A DNA stretch of 64,000 bases, from positions 3,224,001 through 3,288,000 of the forward strand of contig CP053167.1 of assembly GCA_014607495.2 (NCBI GenBank). The letters run 5' to 3'. This DNA is from Carposina sasakii. Lineage: Eukaryota > Arthropoda > Insecta > Lepidoptera > Carposinidae. Positions 44,272-54,300 of the stretch are shown in pieces. Positions within the stretch are counted from its first letter, which is position 1. Each line of letters begins with the position of its first letter. A model generated the notes under the pieces. It worked only from the letters and a program-made list of their open reading frames with translations, was not told the DNA's origin and did no database searches. The position numbers were made by a program, and so were the translations under genes.

Positions 44272-44706
44272 GCACGCCCTTAGCAGCTGTCCCCTCGCCT
44301 GTCAAGGTCTTATGCTGTTCAAAACCGCCTGGCATTGTCCATATTTACTCTAAGACGTTTACTTGAAAACATATAAAAATTTTAAGTATACAGGATAAAG
44401 TTTATTTTACCTCATCAACTGTGGGTTTTCTAATTGATCTGTCATATACTTCTGCTTATTGTAATCGCCTGTCAATTTTTTTTAAAGATTTACAATAAAT
44501 AAACTTTATCCTATTAAATTTTCAAATTTACAGAAACAAGTTTTAAAACTCAATTTACTAAAACAGTTAAAAAAATAAAGGGGCTGATGACGTGCAGGGC
44601 TGACGCCTGCCAGGTCATGGCTATTGCTCTTAGCATGCCATAAATCGTAAATAGACAAATTTCTAACCTTACAGGGAGACCGTTACTCCCAGGGTTCACT
44701 AGCTCT
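44272..44706 (-). repeat. right 435-bp terminal inverted repeat
   Basis: Inverted copy of 29343-29777, ending GGGTTCACTAGCTCT. The same internal 15-bp inverted pair is present. The gene's AATAAA signal lies just inside, near 44222. Confidence 0.9.
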
Positions 44707-44732
44707 TGGACTATTACTTCATCAACAAATTA

Positions 44733-47453
44733 CCGTAATCTAGGGTGTCTTGCAACTATGGGGTGATAAACAACATCTTCGAAAAAAAAAATCTGGTCAC
44801 AAATTTATCTATGATAACGGCCCTGATTCGAAAATATAATGTGTTTTAGTTTTTGAACGAACTTCATATTTTTATGTTGGCAGCACTTCGTTTTGACAGC
44901 TGTCTTACTTTTGTACATTTTCGTCGCCAAACGAACACTACCTGTTGAAACCGGTTACGCTGATGTAAAAACTTTGAAAATATTAACTTGAAAGACTGCC
45001 ATAATTGATTGTATTTGTCTACGTGCCATTTAATTATTTAGTTTTGAACATATATCTACAAAAACGTAAGTATTACTATTATTAGTTTTCCAGATAAGTT
45101 AATTAATATTTTTAGGTTACTTTTCGTGTTAAAAATGGGGTGAATAACAACAACTTATGGGGTCATTCACAACAACTCATGGGGGCATTCACAACAGCTG
45201 ATCAGGTTATTTATTATCATTAGTTTTGAGTTAAAAATAACATTTAAATGATCTATTTTAAATATGTTGTTACATATATTTAATGCGCTTTTAATATTGT
45301 TGTAGATTTGAAGTGGACAATGCCTAGAAATTACAAGCCGGATCCTCGGAGTAAGAAGCATATTTCGTATAATAAAGACGACATTGAGAGGGCTTTGAAA
45401 GATAAAAGGGTAAATAATATGTCTTACAGGTCGGCAGCAGCCAAACATAAGATAGAGTATACAGTCCTGTTTAGGCACGGTACTCGAATTAATGTAAAAA
45501 AACTTGGTGGTCAGACAGTTCTTGGGCCTGATGTAGAAAATATTATAATTGAACATATTAATACATGCTCTGAGTGGGGATATCCTATGGATCAGTATGA
45601 CTTACGACTTCTGGTAAAAATGTATTTAGATCGGAAAGGTGTTCAATGCCAAAGATTTAAAAATAATATGCCGGGTGTAGATTTTTCACTAGGATTTTTA
45701 AAACGCCATAGGAATAAAATATCCGAAAGATATGCTCAGAATATTAAGAGGGCTCGGGCCAATTTTTCGGCAGAGATGATCAATGACTATTTTGATCAAC
45801 TAGAAATAACTTTGAAGGATGTCCCAGCAACCCATATCATAAACTACGACGAGACAAACCTCACTGACGATCCAGGTAGAAAGAAAGTCATTGTGAAAAG
45901 GGGATCTAAATACCCAGAACGTGCCATGAATACTACAAAGTGTTCAATATCATTAATGATGGCTGGTACGGCCAGTGGGTATCTTTTCCCACCCTATGTC
46001 ATTTATAAAGCTCAACATTTATACGATTTATGGAAAACTGGAGGACCAAATGGGACCAGGTACAATAGGACATCCTCAGGTTGGATTGATATAACTACAT
46101 TTGAAGACTGGATCAATACTATTGTTATTCCTTATGCTAAAAAACAAGAGGGACCAATTTATTTGATTGGTGATAATCTTTCGTGTCATCTTTCTTTGGA
46201 TGTCATAAATAATTGCAAAAAACATTATGTTCAGTTAGTGTTCTTGCCACCCAACTCAACACACTTGACTCAGCCCTTAGATGTGGCATTTTTTCGCCCT
46301 TTAAAAATTGCTTGGAGGGAGATATTATTAAATTGGAACAAAAGAGAGGGAAGTAAGGAAAAGTCGCTTCCTAAATCAGTTTTCCCACAGCTCCTGAACA
46401 GGTTGTATTCCAAAATTGAAGCCACTTCAGAAGCTAATTTAAAGTCTGGATTCAAAAAAACAGGAATCTCTCCTTTGAACAGAAATGAAGTGTTGAGTCG
46501 TTTACCAGGCTTTTCAACGGATTCAAATGATGATAATATTAACATTGTCAGTGACTCAGTTAAAGAAATATTAAAGTCCATGAGATACAGCGAGGAAGAC
46601 CAGACAGTAAAAAAGAAGAAGAAGCTAGATGTTCCATTTGGGAAAAGTGTTGCTGATGAAGTCACGAAAAAAAAAGAAAAACAAGCCAACAAACCAAATA
46701 AAACTCCAAAAAATGTAGATGGAAAAGCTTCCAAGGTTAAAAATAAGGTTAAAATAGAGACAGAAAAAGAATTTTGCTGTGAAATGGCAAATGAAAAGAA
46801 AATTAAGAAAAGAGAAAATGCTAAAATTGAAATTACGGCAGATTTAAAAAAAGAAAACAATGCAATAGCATCTTCTTATAAAACTGTTGATGTTGAACCA
46901 ATAGCTGGGCCTTCAAATTTGCAAATGTGTCGGGTTTGTCACTGCATTAAGAATCGACATGATAACTGGTTATCATGCAATGTTTGTTATAAAAGAATTT
47001 GCAGGAAATGCTCTGGAGATGCTTTGCCAATAGAATTCATTTGTCTGCGTTGCCTTCAAGTTGATAGTGATGACAGTGCTGCAGATGAGGATTATAATCT
47101 ATCGTCCGAAAGTCTATCGTCCGATTAATTTGAATATTGTTAATTTACTACAATGTTTTTTTTTAAAAGATTATGTCCATAAAATTACACATTATAATAT
47201 TCATTTCATTCAGTTGTTGTATTTCACCCCTTATGTCGTTTCGAATGACCCCGTGTAGAAGGTAATTTGCAACAAGGCATATTTTACCCATTTAACATGT
47301 GAACTTCCATTCGCCTCTATCTGGGGACACAAACAACGATAAAGAGACTCGTAACTCACGTAATTTATTTATCACTATTATTATAGAGCGCAAAATTACA
47401 AAGATACAAAGCTCTAAAGTGGCAAAAGTGTTGTCATTCACCCCAGTTTACGG
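44733..47453 (+). mobile_element. pogo/Tigger-like transposon with open transposase frame
   Basis: The left end CCGTAATCTAGGGTG and the right end (inverted CCGTAAACTGGGGTG) are flanked by TA (44731-44732 and 47454-47455). Sub-terminal copies of TGGGGTGA/CATT..CAACA occur near 44760, 45137, 45158 and 45178, and inverted near 47215, 47240 and 47430. At 2.7 kb with a full reading frame, it may be autonomous. Confidence 0.85.
45320..47128 (+). CDS. pogo/Tigger-like transposase with C-terminal PHD-like finger
   Basis: ATG chosen at 45320 (MPRNYKPDPRSKK), 602 residues, no stop. Domains: psq helix-turn-helix (around 15-60), CENP-B-type helix-turn-helix (about 75-150, GVDFSLGFLKRHRNKI), and DDE core with D in INYDETNLTDDPG, D in YLIGDNLSCHLS and D in HLTQPLDVAFF. 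Then comes a Lys-rich linker with several nuclear-localisation-like runs, and a Cys-rich finger (CRVCHCI...CNVCYKRICRKC...CLRCL) before an acidic Ser tail. Cut-and-paste transposase acting in the nucleus. It sits directly beside the right end of the large TIR element. Intactness suggests recent arrival. Confidence 0.9.
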   Translation: MPRNYKPDPRSKKHISYNKDDIERALKDKRVNNMSYRSAAAKHKIEYTVLFRHGTRINVKKLGGQTVLGPDVENIIIEHINTCSEWGYPMDQYDLRLLVKMYLDRKGVQCQRFKNNMPGVDFSLGFLKRHRNKISERYAQNIKRARANFSAEMINDYFDQLEITLKDVPATHIINYDETNLTDDPGRKKVIVKRGSKYPERAMNTTKCSISLMMAGTASGYLFPPYVIYKAQHLYDLWKTGGPNGTRYNRTSSGWIDITTFEDWINTIVIPYAKKQEGPIYLIGDNLSCHLSLDVINNCKKHYVQLVFLPPNSTHLTQPLDVAFFRPLKIAWREILLNWNKREGSKEKSLPKSVFPQLLNRLYSKIEATSEANLKSGFKKTGISPLNRNEVLSRLPGFSTDSNDDNINIVSDSVKEILKSMRYSEEDQTVKKKKKLDVPFGKSVADEVTKKKEKQANKPNKTPKNVDGKASKVKNKVKIETEKEFCCEMANEKKIKKRENAKIEITADLKKENNAIASSYKTVDVEPIAGPSNLQMCRVCHCIKNRHDNWLSCNVCYKRICRKCSGDALPIEFICLRCLQVDSDDSAADEDYNLSSESLSSD

Positions 47454-47463
47454 TATATTAATG

Positions 47464-47566
47464 GAGAAGTGTTTTTATAAATTTATCTTAGTCAAGATAT
47501 TATATATTATAAAATTATTAATAAAGAAATGGAAAAAATCTTCACCCGATAATAATATAATATCGG
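47464..47566 (-). repeat. repeat matching the empty target of the gypsy element at 21064
   Basis: Read inverted, GGGTGAAGATTTTTTCCATT and the following AT-rich DNA, then TATCTTGACTAAGAT and ACTTCTCCATTAATATA, match the left (21005-21063) and right (26668-26720) flanks of that element joined without it. Confidence 0.7.
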
Positions 47567-47634
47567 GATGAAAAATAACGTAGCCAATATGTAATTTAGA
47601 AAAGAGATGGTAAAATTCGTCATCCGAATAATTG

Positions 47635-47740
47635 ACCCGGTAGCTCAGTGGTTAGAGCGGCTGGCACGGTTTGCAGTGGTCGTGGGTTCGATTCCCACTC
47701 GGGTGAAGAATTTTTTCCATTTCTTTATTAATAATTTCAT
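47635..47740 (+). repeat. tRNA-headed SINE
   Basis: Acceptor-like ACCCGG...CGGGT, an A-box-like TAGCTCAGTGGTTAGAG and a B box GGTTCGATTCC (47635-47704), followed by GAAGAATTTTTTCCATTTCT shared with 21013 and inverted at 47545. The anticodon arm does not pair well, so a SINE head is preferred to a tRNA gene. Confidence 0.6.
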
Positions 47741-48119
47741 TAACAAACTTTATGCTGTAATGGATTAATATGTAGGTAAAGTGGATGAGCCCTTCCGTGA
47801 ATACTATGCTAAAAATTGGCTTTTGTACAGCATTGATGTTTAGCTTTGTTCAACAAGCCCACAAAACAGAACACCACTACTAACAAATAATTGAGTTCTC
47901 TTATTTTGCCATCTACGGCATGCATATGGCAAAATAAGAAAACTTAATTACTACGCCATTGCCGCGGGACCCGCCGGTCGCCAGTGCGCTCTGAGCCATC
48001 CAGACGGCGACACCTATGTGATCCTATGCATAAATCTGTTTGCTATCGAAGTATATCTAGTTATCTACTCATACTATTGTAATAGTCAAAATAAATTTCT
48101 TTGGACTGTATTCTTGGAG

Positions 48120-49220
48120 TATATCTTGAAGATCCTAAAACCTAAACTTCTCCGGGCTGAAGAAGTACCCGACATTTTGCGTGCGATACCTTATCACAGA
48201 TACGTGATACCAATAAGGCTCCGCACAGCTCGATGCGCGGTATGGTTGTGGTTACTATCTGTGGCGTCTAGTATATTCGATCCGTTAGGGCTTCTTGGTT
48301 TATGTGTAATATTATTTAAAATTATTTTGCAATCGCTTTGGGAACAAAAATTAGACTGGGATGATCCCATTTCTCATGACACGAGGTCAGTGTGGGAAAA
48401 GCTAGTAAATAATTTTCACCATATACAATCTCTCGCCATGCGTGTTGTAAAAATATGGTAACGGTGGAATTACACGATTTTTCTGATTCGCTTATTGTGC
48501 GCTAAATCTAAGGTCGCACCGCTTTTGCACCCAATTATGGAGGACTGTATGAATCAGCTGTGAAGTCCGGGAAGTTTCATATGAGAAGGGTGTTAGATGA
48601 TAGGCATTTGACGTTTGAGGAAATGACAACGCTTTTCGCACAAATAGAGGCTATACTAAATTATAGACCCTTGTACATCTCAACTATACCCTAAAAATTG
48701 GTCAGAAGTGGCACCATGTGGTTCTATCGGCCCTTAGTGCTCTGCCTACCCCGTAAGGGATAAAGGCGTGATTACATGTATGTATAGACCCTTGTGTCCC
48801 CTCTCCTCTTCTCCAAATGACCTCGCTCCGCGTACCCCTGGCCATTTCCTCACCGGAAGACCCTTGACAGCATTACCAGCACCAGATCTACAGTCCGCCA
48901 ATCCAAATCGTCTGCATAGATTTGCTAAAATGGAGCAAGCACGACAGCATTTTTGGTCGAGGTGGAGCCAAGGATATATTAGTGAGTTGCAGCAACGTAC
49001 AAAATGGCAGAAGCGACACCCGGACATCAAGTCTGGACAATTGGTGTTCATTAAGGATGAAGCCACATCTCCTCTTAAATGGTCTTTAGGACGAATTGAG
49101 ACCGTGTATCCTGGTTTGGATGGAGCCTGCAGAGTTGGTGGTGTTCGGACTGCAAATGGCTTAGTTCGGAGAGCTATCAACCGAATCTGCCCGTTCCTGG
49201 ATCCCACTGATGAAGCTTAA
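48120..49220 (+). pseudogene. BEL/Pao pol fragments
   Basis: About 48230-48460 reads SVASSIFDPLGLLGLCVILF then KIILQSLWEQKLDWDDPISH, the Pao segment after reverse transcriptase. About 48520-48690 holds broken integrase pieces (FHMRRVL, LTFEEMTTLFAQIEAILNYR). After the SINE-like insertion the frame to 49220 reads TPGHFLTGRPLTALPAPDLQ, FWSRWSQGYISELQQRTKWQ, VFIKDEATSPLKWSLGRIE and VRTANGLVRRAINRICPFL, the integrase C-terminal domain of BEL elements. Confidence 0.75.
48675..48782 (-). repeat. SINE-like repeat with 13-bp target duplication
   Basis: Flanked by TATAGACCCTTGT at 48662-48674 and 48783-48795. Read inverted it gives TAATCACGCCTTTATCCC, GGGGTAGGCAGAGCAC and GGTGCCACTTCTGACC, the family also seen at 53668 and 62225. 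Confidence 0.8.
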
Positions 49221-49471
49221 AAGCTGGAGCTTTTAAGGAAGGGGAGGATGTCTACGCCATTACCGCGGGACCCGCCGGCCGCCAGTGCGCTCTAAGCCAA
49301 CCAGACAGTGACACTTATGTGATCCTATACATAAAATCTGTTTGCTATCAAAGTATATCTAGTTGTGTAGACAATAGAGTATAAGTAGGTAGTGTAGAGT
49401 ATAGTATGAGTAGTCATACTATACTCTATTTGACTATTACAATAGTATGACTTCTCATACTCTACCTACAC

Positions 49472-50157
49472 CAGGGCTGTCCAAACCCTGGCACGCGGGC
49501 CGCATGTCATGTCCGCAATCATCAAACGGTGACACGTCGAATAGAGGACATGGGTAAATATATTTCGAAAAGTTTATATGATCGCTTTGTAGATTGCGAG
49601 TACTATTCAATATGTTTGGATGAAAGTACCGACCACACCGATATCAGTCAATTAATAATCTTCATACGTTGCATTTCGAAAGATTTTACACGGAAGAAAT
49701 GCTGGATCTAATACCATTACATGGAACAACTAAAGGCAGTGACATATTTAAAGCAGTTAACAAAACTATAGTAGAGTATGGCGGATTTCGTAAGTGTTCT
49801 TGTATTGTGACCGATGGGACAAAATCTATGACCGGAACAGTGATAGGATTCGCGGGACTTCTAAAACAAAATGGCATTAATTGCCCGTTGTTCCACTGTA
49901 TCATACATCAAGAAGCTTTATGTGGAAAATCTTTGCGTCAAATGAATGCTATGAAAGTGGCTGTCAGGATAACCAATTTGATTAGAGGTGGAAACAGGGC
50001 ATTGACACATAGAAAATTTAGGGAATTCTTAAGTGAAATCGATACAACCTATGGAGATTTATTATTACATTCAGAAATCAGATGGCTAAGTGCTGGACAG
50101 TGCTTGCAACGCTTTTTCGCTTTCAGAAAAGAAATATCTTTCTTTCTAAAAAATTAA
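49472..50157 (+). pseudogene. hAT transposase fragment (ZBED/GTF2IRD2-like) with terminal repeat
   Basis: Terminus CAGGGCTGTCCAAAC at 49472. The coding segment from about 49528 reads ICLDESTDHTDISQLIIFIR, then shifts one frame at about 49675 and gives EEMLDLIPLHGTTKGSDIFK, CIVTDGTKSMTGTVIGFAGL, LFHCIIHQEALCGKSLRQM and LLLHSEIRWLSAGQCLQRFF, ending at 50157. DESTD and the HCIIHQE...RWLS block are hallmarks of this hAT group. N-terminal BED finger and C-terminal dimerisation domain are missing. Confidence 0.8.
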
Positions 50158-50880
50158 ATACCATCGGACACTTCCGAACTTCAAAATAAAATGCAGGATT
50201 CTCAGTTTCTAGCTGATCGAAATACAGGTCTTCATTGACAGATACTTTACTTATACATGTAATTCAAGGGGACAATGATATTTCTGCAATTCTACACCAG
50301 AAAAGCGCTCTCGAGTCTCGACCCACGATAAACAAACTGTACCTAAGTAAAAGACAGAAATGTCGGTGACGTAAATGTCTTGCTTGAAGCTTTGAAGGGA
50401 TAATCAATAAAAAAAAAATCTGACATATGGACGACTCTCCACCGATCTCTGCGCAACTTTTGTCTCCAATAGGTAGGTAGGTAGGTACTATACTGCTGAG
50501 TAAATATTAACACATCATTTACTATACGACGATGTAGGTCAATAGCTAGCGGACTCGGAATAGCCGACAGGTCGATTGCGTGTTGATTTTATCTCGCCAT
50601 CTACCCACCAGCAACCAATTCCGTTGCTATTGACCCACCACCAAGAAATAAATCAATTTCTCATAAGGTAAAATATAGGGAATACGCCTGCTAAAGATGT
50701 AACCACAACTTTCACTTAACAAAAAAAGAGTTATGTATCAAGTTTTAAAAAGTTTGCAAAAAAATTAAACCTTCAAAGGGCTTCAATGAAAAAAGTCGAG
50801 AACGAAAGAATTGTGTTCAATAGAGAAAATAACAAAATAATATTCATTGTTGAAAAGACACAAAAATAAACTATCGACGC
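50158..50880. other. degenerate stretch with short TAGG microsatellite
   Basis: No recognisable gene. Near 50470 a TAGG run (AGGTAGGTAGGTAGGTAC). Possible decayed tail of the hAT element. Confidence 0.4.
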
Positions 50881-51190
50881 GTTACGACAAACATCAAGAA
50901 AGCAACAACTGTCGTATCTCGTGAATCCACTTAGTGAATACTTCGATAATCTAGAAGCAATTAAGGATGTTCCTTCCACCAACTTTTTTATGTACAATGA
51001 ATTAAAAATGAGCGACGATCCAGGAAAAACAACAGGTATCTACAGAAGAGGGGTAAATACGTCGAAAAGAAGAATTTTCTAAAATTGCAACAACAGTTAT
51101 GGTATCTAAGTAGTTCAGCAGATGGTGTTCTTCCTCCATCCATACACCATTTACAGAAGTGTTCACTTATAATGTGACACTTGAAGTGTT
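50881..51190 (+). pseudogene. pogo/Tigger transposase relic
   Basis: Broken frames read LSYLVNPLSEYFDNLEAIKD, then NELKMSDDPGKTTGIYRRGV and, shifted, FSKIATTVMV-like and LPPSIHHLQ-like pieces. This matches the catalytic-core neighbourhood of the transposase at 45320 (DETNLTDDPGRKK...FPPYVIYKAQH). The first catalytic Asp position reads N or Y-N-E, so it is dead. Confidence 0.5.
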
Positions 51191-51344
51191 CACTTATACC
51201 ACACTTATAGGGTTAATGATCAGTGACAAGTTAAGATATTTTCCCGAATTCCTTAGTCGCCTCCATGGAAAGAGATGCAGCTAGCGTATTCTAGTAAAGA
51301 CAATTAAAAAATAAACACCAAGTTATAATAAGAATCTTACATAA

Positions 51345-51350
51345 TTTATT
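51345..51350 (-). terminator. AATAAA overlapping the RBM28 stop codon
   Basis: On the minus strand the end reads TTGTAAATAAATT: the stop TAA (51352-51350) shares its last A with AATAAA. If used, the 3' UTR would be very short. No other strong AATAAA was seen in the next 100 bp. Confidence 0.5.
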
Positions 51351-54300
51351 TACAATACATCATTAAAATTCCTGCTGTTAGTAAATTTTTTCCTGCGCCT
51401 ACCTTTAGTTTTATCCTTGTTAACTTTCTGCTTCGGCAGTTTGATTCTTTCCTTTCTGGCCGCTTTCAGTCGAAGGGCGTGTCGACTCTTTTTCTTCTCA
51501 ATCTTAACATTTTGTTTGTGTAAATCTGCCTGCATACGTAACTTTTGGTTGCTTCTAATATTATGCTGTGATCCCTTCTTAGCCGTTAGTCCTGTATACT
51601 CGTCCATATCTTCATCATTTGGTTTTCTAACAAATTGTCCCGGTTGATTTTTGCCTTTAAAGTTATTATTATCACCTAAGTTTGGTGATTTGCCTTGCCT
51701 TTCGTTGCCAAACTTGCCTTGCTTCCCCTTCGCAAAATTACCCTGATTATTCGTGCCAAAATTACCTTGACTATCCTTTCCTTGTTTTAACTTATCTGGT
51801 CTGTCTATCCTAGATTTTTTCATGTAACTCTCATCAGGTTGTGGTAGCTTCCGTTTCCTATGCTTTCTCTTTTTGCCTGAGTCATCTTCACCTTTATTAG
51901 CTATAGGGTTGTTTGCAATAGACTTTTCCAATCTCTTTTTCCTAGCGTTGAGTGCTGTGCGATCTTCTATTGAAAATGAAACTATCGGTCGCTGTTGATA
52001 AATAATTTGAGATTATAGTTACAATTTTAAAGCAAAGCATTTAATGGATGAGTGTTTGTAACTCAAGTAGAAACACTGTGTTTAAAAGAAACAAATGGCG
52101 CCAAGTAGTGGGTAAAAACGGTGGCTCTTATTAAAACAATTTATATTTGATCGAATATTATATATTTAAATTGGAGATAAGCGTGTCAAACGCGAGGTTA
52201 GTTTCCGATTTTTCACGGATTTCAGTACAGTACGAATGTAAAAGTGAACGAATGGTTTGTTGAATGAATACCGACGAAGTGAATGTGTGAATGTGTGTGT
52301 GTGTGTGTGTGTAAGCCAAAAGCCAAATTAACTTTATTCTATTCTATACAGAGTGTGGGTGACAGCCAGGCAAATACTGAAATGCTGAACAAGTACCATT
52401 GGGTTGAGTTATACGACAGTGTTATTACTAGCAGAAAATATATTTTTGACTAGTGGACGCCCGCGACTCCGTCCGCGTGGACTACAGTAAAATCTAAATG
52501 CAGAAATTATCCGGAATAAATACATTTTCCCGGGATAAAAAGTAGCCTATATGTTAAGTGGGACCTGTCACAATATATTCTTGAAAACTGCATCGAAATT
52601 GGTTCAGCCGTTTCTGAGATTAGCGTGCACAAACGCACAGACGAACAGACAAAAAAATCCAAAAATCATTCTTTTGGGTACTATTGCCTTAATAAAAGTC
52701 TCCTATAATATTTCTTGTCATATATCTTCCAAGTACAGACAGCGATCCGTTTTCTGTCTGTTTTTTGGATCACTTGTGACTAAACTATTTTTTTTTCCTG
52801 AAAATATGAAAAAAATGTCGGAAAATTTTGAAATTAACCTGCAAAAATTTTCATTGTTTACCGCCTCAGAATCATGGTCTGAAGTCATAGTAATCAATAT
52901 TTGCCTGGCTGTCACAAACATCCTGTATATGTAATGTACTTACGTTATTCTTGTCAAATATATCGGGGTTGTTGTTCAATTTTCGCAGACATGCCAAGGC
53001 GTCCTCGTGTCTCATAAACATCACAAAGCCGTATCCTTTAGATCTGCAATAAAATGAATTATATGATGGTATTTTCAGGTTTGTGCCGATGCGGGGCGTC
53101 ACTAGAATGAATCGGCGGCATCTCGTTTCGTGCATGTCGTTAGAGTCGAGTAAAGGACTTCGGGTTCTTTAGGGCGATGAGCTTGCAACCTGAAAGTGAT
53201 CTTTTAAATCTAGCCCTCTATACTTAACGTCACTCTGCGGTCACCAACCCGCCTGCCCAGCATGGTGACTATGAGCAAACCCACCTATGGCAGTAGCCTA
53301 GTGGCTGCCCGCAGCGGTCTTGCAGATGTTACGTAACGTCACATCGTTACAGTTGTATATGTATGTATATACTCACGGCTGCCGGCCGGCGTTGTCCGGC
53401 GCTGCCCGCAGATCCCGCATGACCCGCGCCTCCGTGATGACCGCGCGGCTGCCCGCAGCGGTCTTGCAGATGTTACGTAACGTCGCATCGTTACAGTTGG
53501 CAGGCAGGTTCGACACCACCAGGCGATAACGAGACACGAATCTGACGAAGAATCGTAGATATTTCAATAAAAAAACAACAAATTAAATAAATTAAATAAA
53601 AATACAACTGACGGTTTTTTTTGTACTTACTTATAAAAATTGTATTAATATGGAATATTATTAAATACATACATACATATAATCACGCCTTTATCCCTCA
53701 CGGGGTAGGCAGAGCACCAAGGGCCGATAGAACACATGGTGCCACTTCTGACCAATTTTGAGGGTATAGTTGAGATGTACAAGTTCGGTTAGTAGGTTAA
53801 AATATTTGCATGTCACATTTTGTCACACATGTCTCAGATCTAATAATCTAATATAATAAGTTTATTGTTCCATGTTTTGAGCAAATAAATAATCTTTTTC
53901 ATTTTCAATACATCTTTGGTAATAATCAAACACAACCTGCACAAGTAGCATGACCTGCGAAACACGATATGACAAACCGATTTATCGACAAATTTAGCCT
54001 GTCAAAACACGATAAATATAGCCGCCATGTTGAATTTTGTATTGAGACGATACAATATCCACGATGTATGGTCATGCTAGGGGAGCTGGTGTAGTCTGTT
54101 GGTAGTGTACCAACCTCCTGGATTCGAATCCTATGATGAATATTGCGTAAGGAATTCAATACAAAATGTTTATAACGTAACTACTATTATCTTTACCTAT
54201 TTAAATTCTTCAGCATTTGCGTTTTGCTTCGTTCTAGAGCGAGCCGCTTGGCCATATCTGATGAGGATACTCCCACTGCTGCCTTAGTACCCGCTACCAC

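Larger units (their letters stand above)
29343..44706 (+). mobile_element. large DNA element with 435-bp inverted repeats and a FEN-like nuclease gene
   Basis: Two inverted repeats of equal length (29343-29777 and 44272-44706) begin AGAGCTAGTGAACCCTGGGA and are about 98.5% identical by eye. TGG sits just outside each end (29340-29342 and 44707-44709), a possible 3-bp duplication. One gene fills the interior: its ATG is 275 bp inside the left repeat and its stop about 75 bp before the right one. Removing three later insertions (gypsy 30141-35082, TIR element 36976-37339, Penelope 37817-41729) leaves about 6.1 kb. No DDE transposase of its own is present. I do not recognise a named superfamily for this structure. 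Confidence 0.75.
47948..49400 (+). mobile_element. BEL/Pao LTR retrotransposon, internally deleted
   Basis: LTR-like copies start at about 47948 and at 49249 (TGTCTACGCCATT), sharing CCGCGGGACCCGCCGG and CCAGTGCGCTCT; the 5' copy differs at several positions. Between them only fragments of pol remain. The 3' LTR runs into nested hairpins near 49400-49465. gag and most of reverse transcriptase are gone. A SINE-like repeat (48675-48782) splits the integrase region. Confidence 0.75.

Noticed and set aside
29343..44706. Maverick/Polinton identity for the large element
   Set aside because: No DNA polymerase B, retroviral-type integrase or capsid genes of its own; the retroelement integrase inside belongs to a nested gypsy.
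46270..46860. Phe/Ser-rich minus-strand frame
   Set aside because: Antisense of the Lys-rich linker of the pogo transposase.
47635..47704. Functional tRNA gene
   Set aside because: A and B boxes are good but the anticodon arm does not pair, and its tail recurs elsewhere, so it is a SINE head.
52551..52934. Plus-strand 127-codon frame
   Set aside because: It covers a Helitron-like repeat and runs antisense into an RBM28 exon; no domain similarity.
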